Source of the DNA: Caldifarciminota bacterium
Lineage (GTDB): Bacteria; Hydrothermota; Tepidihabitantia; Tepidihabitantales; Tepidihabitantaceae
Length of the DNA: 9,144 bases
Direction of reading: 5' to 3'
Assembly: GCA_016935775.1 (NCBI GenBank)
Contig: JAFGQF010000031.1
Coordinates: 1-9,144, forward strand
In this document: in pieces, positions 4,791 to 9,144 of the stretch
Numbering within the stretch: position 1 is the stretch's first letter
How the letters are laid out: every line of letters starts with the position of its first letter
Program-made: the position numbers and the translations under genes
The notes under the pieces: generated by a model
Databases searched by the model: none
What the model saw: only the letters and a program-made list of their open reading frames with translations
Told to the model about the DNA's origin: nothing

Positions 4791-6581
4791 CTAGTAGTAG
4801 TACCAGATGCTGCGGTAGTCCTTCAGGTTCTCGCCCCGGGACTTGAGCCAGCCGAGGTAGTCCCAGATCGAGACGTCGGTCTCGACGTGGGTCGGCGCCA
4901 GCCGGATGCGCTTTTCCCAGGGGTGGAACTCGTAGACCCGGCGGCCGTCGGGCAGGACCATTATCACCATGTGGTGCTGGATGCCGCGCAGGTAGTTCTT
5001 GCCCATCCCGGGCACGTTGAAGACCGCCTCGTCGGCGCGTACCAGCCCGGGCATTATCCGCGCCTCTTCCTTCTGTTCCTGGCGCAGCCGGGCGATCGGC
5101 ACGCGGAAGTCCTGCGTCTCTTCCTTGCCCTTGGTGTTGAAGGTGTAGTACGGGTCCACGCCCGCCAGCCGCAGCAGCCGGCGCAGGGCGGTGGCTTCGA
5201 ACCGGCGGCTGTTCTCGCGCGTGAAGACCATCTGGTTGTAGACGGCGATGCCGCGCCGGCGGAACTGCTGCACCGCCTCGACCGTCTCGGGCGTGACCTC
5301 GTAGACGTGCTGCACGTGGGTCACGAGGCAGACCTCGCGCCGGCCGGGCTGGTGGAACCGGGCGACGGCGTCGGCCAGCCGGTCGCTGACCCGCTGGGGA
5401 ACCGTGACGAAGACCCGCGAGCCGATGCGGATGCGCCGGATGTGGGGGATGCGGGCGAGCCGGCCGAGCAGCCGTTCGATGAAGCCGGTGCCGGCGACCA
5501 GCGGGTCGCCGCCGGTGACGAGCACCTCGAACACCGCCGGGTGCTCCTCGAACCAGCGGAGCGCGGTTTCGAGCCGGCCCGGACCGGCGGTCGCGTCCGG
5601 GTCCATCGGCTGGGCGATCTCCCAGTTGCGTTGGCAGTAGACGCAGACCTGGGCGCAGGTGTTGACCGGTTTGAGGATGGCGATGTGCGGGTAGCGCCGC
5701 GTCACGAGGTCAACCGGCGAGGTGTCGTGTTCCTGCATGAAGTCGAGCGAGTGCTCGCCCGACGCGCGGGCGCGGGCCAGGTGCTCGACGTAGAACCGGG
5801 ACGGTATGACCTGGGCGCGCACCGAGTGGTCGCGCTCGCGGCCCGGCTCCTCGTCCATCAGCGCCGCGTACCAGGGCGTCACCCCGAACGGCACGCGCTC
5901 GCGCACCGCGAGGTCGATTGCCGCGCGCTCGGCGCCGGTCAGTTGCACGCAGCGGCCGAGGGTTTCCGAGTCGCGGATTACGTGGCGCAGGTGCCAGCGA
6001 TGGTCGTCCCAGTCGGAGTCGCCGCCGCCGAGCGCGGCGAGAATGCGGCGGCGGTTGGCCGCGCGCCGGCGGACGACCGCCGGGTCGAGCCCGGTCGGGT
6101 AGCGGCGGATGCGCTCCTCGGCGTACTCGGCGAGCCGGTCGAGCTTGTCGGAGCGGGCGAGCGCGGCCTCGCGGCCGCGCAGCCGCACCGGCGGCACCGC
6201 GTGGGCGGTCGGGATGTCGGTGTAGAGCCCGGAGCGGCCGCTGATCGTCAGGAACAGGTGGCGGAACTCCTCGAGGAACCCCGGGCCGACCGCGACTGCC
6301 GGCCGCTCGCCCCGGGCCGCGGCGTGGAGCACCTCGAGCGCGCTGAACCCGGCGACCCGCTCGTTGCGGCGCGAGATGACCTGTTTCAGCACCTGCAGCC
6401 CGCGCAGCAGTGTCGCCCACTCGAGCGCGTGGACTTTCAGTTCCTGGTTGTAGAGTTCCTGTTTCCTGCGGTTCAGGTAGCCGAACAGCCGGGCCCGCGC
6501 GGTCTCGAGGTCGGCCGCGCCGCGCAGGATGCCGAGGATTTCCGGGTCCGCCTGCCAGACGTCCTTGAATTCGGGTTTCAC
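4791..6581 (-). CDS. KamA-family radical SAM/PLP 2,3-aminomutase, glutamate 2,3-aminomutase-like
   Basis: A radical SAM enzyme that would move an amino group from C2 to C3 of an amino acid using a [4Fe-4S] cluster, SAM and PLP. Cluster Cys309, Cys313 and Cys316 (C-x3-C-x2-C in NTCAQVCVYCQR); Arg318 matches Arg134 of lysine 2,3-aminomutase (LAM). VTGGDP is at 355-360, IRIGSR at 384-389, and the PLP lysine is probably Lys528 in VPGMGK. LAM's lysine-binding Asp293 and Asp330 align with Lys484 and Asn522, the pair reported for Clostridium difficile glutamate 2,3-aminomutase, so L-glutamate to beta-glutamate is the best guess. It has about 188 extra N-terminal residues (LAM homology starts at WDDHRWHLRHVI) and lacks LAM's C-terminal zinc cysteines. 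GTG start with GAGAGGAG 10 bases upstream. Monocistronic; no beta-lysine acetyltransferase (ablB) adjoins it. Family firm, substrate inferred. Confidence 0.9.
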   Translation of the reverse strand: MKPEFKDVWQADPEILGILRGAADLETARARLFGYLNRRKQELYNQELKVHALEWATLLRGLQVLKQVISRRNERVAGFSALEVLHAAARGERPAVAVGPGFLEEFRHLFLTISGRSGLYTDIPTAHAVPPVRLRGREAALARSDKLDRLAEYAEERIRRYPTGLDPAVVRRRAANRRRILAALGGGDSDWDDHRWHLRHVIRDSETLGRCVQLTGAERAAIDLAVRERVPFGVTPWYAALMDEEPGRERDHSVRAQVIPSRFYVEHLARARASGEHSLDFMQEHDTSPVDLVTRRYPHIAILKPVNTCAQVCVYCQRNWEIAQPMDPDATAGPGRLETALRWFEEHPAVFEVLVTGGDPLVAGTGFIERLLGRLARIPHIRRIRIGSRVFVTVPQRVSDRLADAVARFHQPGRREVCLVTHVQHVYEVTPETVEAVQQFRRRGIAVYNQMVFTRENSRRFEATALRRLLRLAGVDPYYTFNTKGKEETQDFRVPIARLRQEQKEEARIMPGLVRADEAVFNVPGMGKNYLRGIQHHMVIMVLPDGRRVYEFHPWEKRIRLAPTHVETDVSIWDYLGWLKSRGENLKDYRSIWYYY

Positions 6582-6591
6582 TTCCTGTCGG

Positions 6592-6599
6592 CTCCTCTC
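6592..6599 (-). promoter_or_regulatory. Ribosome-binding site fixing the GTG start of the aminomutase
   Basis: The minus strand reads GAGAGGAG, 10 bases before GTG (complement of 6579-6581). No in-frame ATG is nearby, so this supports GTG as start. Confidence 0.6.
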
Positions 6600-6610
6600 C
6601 GATTGTGGCG

Positions 6611-6637
6611 TGACGCGTCATTCTATACCGAATGACG
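6611..6637. promoter_or_regulatory. Possible operator: inverted repeats over the aminomutase -10 box
   Basis: CGTCATTC (6616-6623) and GAATGACG (6630-6637) form a perfect 8-bp inverted repeat around a 6-base centre that includes part of the -10 box. A second perfect palindrome, TGACGCGTCA (6611-6620), overlaps the left arm. Together they give three TGACG half-sites (6611-6615, complement of 6616-6620, and 6633-6637). A repressor bound here would block the promoter. The binding protein is unknown. Confidence 0.5.
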
Positions 6638-6648
6638 ACACCTGTCAA
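6620..6648 (-). promoter_or_regulatory. Near-consensus sigma70 promoter of the aminomutase gene
   Basis: On the minus strand: TTGACA (complement of 6643-6648), exactly 17 bases, TAGAAT (complement of 6620-6625). The -35 is perfect and the -10 is 5 of 6. Transcription would start near 6613, giving a leader of about 32 bases with the ribosome-binding site. Confidence 0.75.
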
Positions 6649-6669
6649 GCCCGGCCGGCCGGCCCCGGA

Positions 6670-6698
6670 TTGACTCATCCGCCGACCGGCAATATAGT
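6670..6698 (+). promoter_or_regulatory. Near-consensus sigma70 promoter of the rsmD operon
   Basis: TTGACT (6670-6675), exactly 17 bases, TATAGT (6693-6698); 5 of 6 matches in each box. The start of transcription, about 7 bases past the -10, falls at 6704-6706, on the GTG start codon of rsmD at 6705, so the transcript is probably leaderless. Confidence 0.75.
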
Positions 6699-6704
6699 CC
6701 ACGG

Positions 6705-7241
6705 GTGCGAATCCGGTCGGGCCGGCTGAAAGGTCGCGAGCTGCGTTACCCGCGCTCGGGCCTGCGGCCGACGAAGGACATCACCCGGCTGGCGATCTTC
6801 AACGCGCTCGGCCGGGCGGTGGCCGGTGCCCGGGTGGCGGACCTGTTCGCGGGCGGCGGCGCGCTCGGGCTCGAGGCGCTGTCGCGCGGCGCGGCCGAGG
6901 CGGTGTTCGTCGAGTCGAGCGCGGCGGTGGCCCGGTTCCTGCGGGCCAACGTCGCCGGGCTGGAGTGCGCGGCGGTGGTGCGGGGCGACGTGTTCCGGGC
7001 GCTGCACCGGCTCGGGCCGGCCCGGTTCGACATCGTGCTGGCCGACCCGCCCTACCGGCTCGGCCTGGTGGAACAGACGCTTGAGGCGCTGGCCCGGGAG
7101 GAGACCCTGTCGCCGGGCGGACTGGCGGTGGTCGAGCACCACCGTCTCGAACCGCCCGCGCCGGACGACGCCTGGGAGGTCGCAAGGCAGGGCCGGTACG
7201 GCGAGAGCATGGTCACGTTCCTGAGGAGGAAGAGTGAATGA
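6705..7241 (+). CDS. rsmD: 16S rRNA (guanine(966)-N2)-methyltransferase RsmD
   Basis: SAM-dependent methyltransferase that modifies G966 of 16S rRNA during small-subunit assembly. It has 178 residues, a usual size for the family. The N-terminus MRIRSGRLKGRELRYP and RPTKDITRLAIFNAL is the typical RsmD opening. SAM motif I is at 44-56 (VADLFAGGGALGL), acidic motif II ends VFVES (67-71), and catalytic DPPY is at 114-117. The GTG start at 6705 is fixed by this conserved opening; there is no ribosome-binding site upstream, and the promoter places the transcript start on the GTG itself. First gene of an operon with coaD, with which it overlaps by 8 bases, a pairing common in bacteria. Confidence 0.95.
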   Translation: MRIRSGRLKGRELRYPRSGLRPTKDITRLAIFNALGRAVAGARVADLFAGGGALGLEALSRGAAEAVFVESSAAVARFLRANVAGLECAAVVRGDVFRALHRLGPARFDIVLADPPYRLGLVEQTLEALAREETLSPGGLAVVEHHRLEPPAPDDAWEVARQGRYGESMVTFLRRKSE

Positions 7242-7746
7242 GAAGCGGCAGCAGCGAATCGCGGTCTACGCGGGCAGTTTTGACCCGGTGACGCTCGGGC
7301 ACCTGGACGTGGTGCAACGGGCGGCCCGGCTGTTCGACCGGGTGATAGTCGGCGTGGCCGAGCGGCGCGACAAGCGGCCGCTCTTCACCCTGCGCGAGCG
7401 GATCGCGCTCGCCCGCGCGGTGACGGCGGGAATCGACAACGTCGAGGTCAAGGGGTTCCGGGGCCTGCTGGTGGACTTCGTCCGCGACGAGCGGGCCTGC
7501 GCCGTGGTCCGGGGCCTGCGGGCGGTGATGGACTTCGACTACGAGTTCCAGATGGCGATGACCAACCGCAAGCTCGCGCCGAAGGTGGAGACGATATTCT
7601 TCGTGCCCTCGGAGCGCTACTTCTACCTGAGTTCCTCGCTGGTCCGGGAGCTGGCCGGGATGGGCGGCGAGCTCGCCTGCTTCGTCCCCGCGCCGGTCGA
7701 GGCCGCGCTCCGCAAGAAGTGCGGACCGCGCAAGACCCGCCGGTAA
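7234..7746 (+). CDS. coaD: Phosphopantetheine adenylyltransferase CoaD
   Basis: Cytoplasmic enzyme of coenzyme A synthesis: joins 4'-phosphopantetheine and ATP to give dephospho-CoA and pyrophosphate. It has 170 residues, close to the usual 160-170. The nucleotidyltransferase signature GSFDPVTLGHLD (14-25) contains the T-x-G-H ATP-binding motif at 20-23. VRGLRAVMDFDYEFQMA (92-108) and YLSSSLVREL (131-140) are further CoaD hallmarks. GTG 7234 overlaps the rsmD stop region by 8 bases and has AGGAGG (7224-7229) 4 bases upstream, inside rsmD, so translation of the two is probably coupled. The tail KKCGPRKTRR is basic and not conserved. Confidence 0.96.
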   Translation: MNEKRQQRIAVYAGSFDPVTLGHLDVVQRAARLFDRVIVGVAERRDKRPLFTLRERIALARAVTAGIDNVEVKGFRGLLVDFVRDERACAVVRGLRAVMDFDYEFQMAMTNRKLAPKVETIFFVPSERYFYLSSSLVRELAGMGGELACFVPAPVEAALRKKCGPRKTRR

Positions 7747-7749
7747 CCG

Positions 7750-8727
7750 GTGCGGTTCGTCGACGAGGCGGTCATCCGGGTCCGGGCCGGTGACGGCGGC
7801 CGCGGCTGCGTTTCGTTCCGGCGCGAGAAGTACGTGCCCCGGGGCGGGCCGGACGGCGGCGACGGCGGCGACGGCGGCTCGGTTCGGCTGGTCGGGCGCG
7901 AGAACCTGCAGACCCTGGCGGATTTCGAGTTCCGACGCTCCTACCAGGCCGGTCGCGGCCAGCACGGGATGGGCAAGGACAAGCACGGCCGCAACGGGGC
8001 GGACGTGGTCCTGCCGGTGCCGCTCGGAACCGACGCGTACGACGCCCGAAGCGGCCGCAGGCTGGGTGAGGTGCTGGTTCACGGCCAGGAGTTGCCCGTC
8101 GCCCGGGGCGGCAAGGGCGGCCGGGGCAATGCCCGGTTCGCCACCTCCGTCAACCAGGCACCGCGCCACGCCGAGCCCGGCACCGAGGGCGAAGAGCTGG
8201 AACTCAGGCTGGTGCTGAGGCTGGTGGCCGACATCGGCTTCGTCGGCCTGCCCAACGCGGGCAAGTCCACGCTGCTGCGGGCCCTGACCCGGGCCAACCC
8301 CAGGGTCGCCGGCTACCCGTTCACGACCCTGACCCCGAACCTCGGGGTGATGACCACCCGCGACCTGCGCTACACCATCGCCGACCTGCCCGGCATCATC
8401 GAGGGCGCGCACGCCGGCCGTGGCCTGGGGCTGCGGTTCCTGCGCCACATCGAGCGCACCAGGATGCTCGTCTACGTGGTCGACCTGGCCGCGGGCACGC
8501 CGGGGCAGGATCTCGAGCAACTGCAGGCCGAGGTCGGGCAGTACAACCCGGCAATCCTCGAACGGCCGAGCGTCGTCGCGCTGAACAAGATTGACCTCGT
8601 GCCCGACGCCGGCTTCGACCCGGTCGAGCCGGCCTGCCGGGTGTCGGCGCTGACCGGCGCGGGCATCGAAGACCTGCGCCGGGAGATCGAGCGGAACTTT
8701 CCCGGGCCGGTCCCGGCCGCGGATTGA
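7750..8727 (+). CDS. obgE: Obg-family GTPase (ObgE/CgtA)
   Basis: Essential-type GTPase acting in large ribosomal subunit assembly and stress control. The Gly-rich Obg domain covers 1-158 (FVDEAVIRVRAGDGGRGC, VSFRREKYVPRGGPDGGDGG). The G domain follows, with G1 GLPNAGKS at 166-173, G2 Thr192-Thr193 in PFTT, G3 DLPG at 212-215, G4 NKID at 279-282 and G5 SAL at 299-301. It ends at 325, so it is the short form without the extra C-terminal OCT domain found in some Gram-positive Obg proteins. GTG 7750 is chosen because MRFVDEA is the standard Obg opening; it lies 3 bases after the coaD stop with no ribosome-binding site, so it likely depends on reinitiation. The next gene overlaps its stop by 1 base. 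Confidence 0.96.
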   Translation: MRFVDEAVIRVRAGDGGRGCVSFRREKYVPRGGPDGGDGGDGGSVRLVGRENLQTLADFEFRRSYQAGRGQHGMGKDKHGRNGADVVLPVPLGTDAYDARSGRRLGEVLVHGQELPVARGGKGGRGNARFATSVNQAPRHAEPGTEGEELELRLVLRLVADIGFVGLPNAGKSTLLRALTRANPRVAGYPFTTLTPNLGVMTTRDLRYTIADLPGIIEGAHAGRGLGLRFLRHIERTRMLVYVVDLAAGTPGQDLEQLQAEVGQYNPAILERPSVVALNKIDLVPDAGFDPVEPACRVSALTGAGIEDLRREIERNFPGPVPAAD

Positions 8728-9144
8728 TGGCCGGTTTCGACGAGCAACTGGCCGGTCTGGCCGCGGTTCCGCGGATGACCGGGACGAGGCTCGCCAACCT
8801 GCTGGAACGTTTTGGCGGCGCGGCGGTGGTGTTCGCAGCGAAGCGGGCCGAGCTGCTCGAAGTCCCGGGAATCGACGAGCCGCTGGCCGCGGCCATCCGG
8901 GGTTTCAAGCCCGGGCCGGAATTCGAACAGGCGCTCGCGCGCTGCCGCGAGCTGGGCGCGAGCACCCTGACCCCGGGGGACGACGGCTACCCGGCGTCCC
9001 TGCGCGAGCTGGCCCGGATGCCGCCGGTGCTGTTCGCCCGCGGCCGGGTGCTGCCCGACGACCGGCTGGCGGTCGCGGTTGTCGGGATGCGCCGGCCGAG
9101 CCACTACGGCCAGGGCGTCGCCGACCGGCTCGGCCGCGACCTCG
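8727..9144 (+). CDS. dprA: DNA-processing protein DprA (DprA/Smf), 3' end cut by window
   Basis: DprA loads RecA on incoming single-stranded DNA in natural transformation; many non-competent bacteria keep it too. Here 139 residues are visible and the frame is open at the edge. Residues 1-60 form a helical helix-hairpin-helix-type N-terminal region (LLEVPGIDEPLAAAI). The Rossmann-like core starts at about 80 with LTPGDDGYPASLRELARMPP, VLFARG (101-106) and AVAVVGMRRPSHYG (115-128), which matches the family motif VGTRxxxxYG with Met in place of the usual Thr. ATG 8727 overlaps the obgE stop (TGATG), so translation is probably coupled. The DNA-binding GxSxG-type loop lies past the window. Confidence 0.9.
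   Translation, partial: MAGFDEQLAGLAAVPRMTGTRLANLLERFGGAAVVFAAKRAELLEVPGIDEPLAAAIRGFKPGPEFEQALARCRELGASTLTPGDDGYPASLRELARMPPVLFARGRVLPDDRLAVAVVGMRRPSHYGQGVADRLGRDL

Noticed and set aside
4887..6635. A 582-codon open frame on the plus strand opposite the aminomutase gene
   Set aside because: It is the mirror of a real gene in GC-rich DNA; composition is Val/Ala/Gly/Asp-rich with no recognisable domain, and the minus-strand frame has full radical SAM motifs.
6649..6668. CCGGCCGGCCGG self-complementary stretch in the divergent gap as a terminator or cruciform
   Set aside because: Low-complexity GC run between two back-to-back promoters with no loop or T-tract; no role can be argued.
7849..7876. 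GGCGACGGC tandem repeat
   Set aside because: It is the normal Gly/Asp-rich loop of the Obg domain (GGPDGGDGG), conserved at protein level, not an independent DNA repeat.
7213..8520. Long minus-strand open frame opposite coaD and obgE
   Set aside because: Both plus-strand genes there are unmistakable; the antisense product has no family features.

Overview
This is a compact, gene-dense window of a very GC-rich bacterial chromosome, by eye near 70% GC with strongly GC-ending codons. Ten protein genes are supported, and no gap between genes exceeds about 125 bases. No RNA gene, CRISPR array, insertion sequence, attachment site or origin was seen. The lineage cannot be fixed from the sequence. 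The secreted subtilase with an Ig-like tail, the DUF4097 gene next to a PDZ gene, the ATGGCGA-type heptamer repeat and the frequent GTG/TTG starts would fit an uncultured FCB-like or candidate-phylum bacterium, but that is a weak inference.

Left part (1-1707, minus strand): a secreted subtilisin-like (S8) protease with an intact catalytic triad. Its 3' end lies beyond the window. It diverges from a four-gene plus-strand operon (1771-4726): an ECF sigma factor, a membrane-anchored zinc-binding (ZAS/zf-HC2) anti-sigma factor, an exported DUF4097 beta-repeat protein and an exported PDZ/coiled-coil protein. This looks like a self-contained envelope-sensing unit: a cytoplasmic regulator pair followed by two exported products. 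Overlapping divergent promoters can be drawn in the 63-base gap between protease and sigma gene.

Middle (4739-6648): a perfect GC-rich hairpin serves as a two-way terminator between the operon and a convergent minus-strand gene. That gene encodes a 596-residue KamA-family radical SAM/PLP aminomutase. Its substrate-pocket residues (Lys and Asn in place of the two lysine-binding Asp of lysine 2,3-aminomutase) match those reported for glutamate 2,3-aminomutase. It has a near-consensus sigma70 promoter with a perfect inverted repeat across the -10 box.

Right part (6670-9144, plus strand): a tightly packed housekeeping operon, rsmD - coaD - obgE - dprA (cut by the window end). Genes overlap or lie 3 bases apart. 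It is driven by a near-consensus promoter whose predicted transcription start coincides with the GTG start of rsmD, so the mRNA is probably leaderless.

The points most worth a second look are the apparent ACG start codon of the anti-sigma gene (supported by a zinc-ligand histidine encoded just after it), the Lys/Asn aminomutase with a long extra N-terminal region, the heptamer repeat at the start of the DUF4097 gene, and the promoter/operator layouts of the two divergent gaps.
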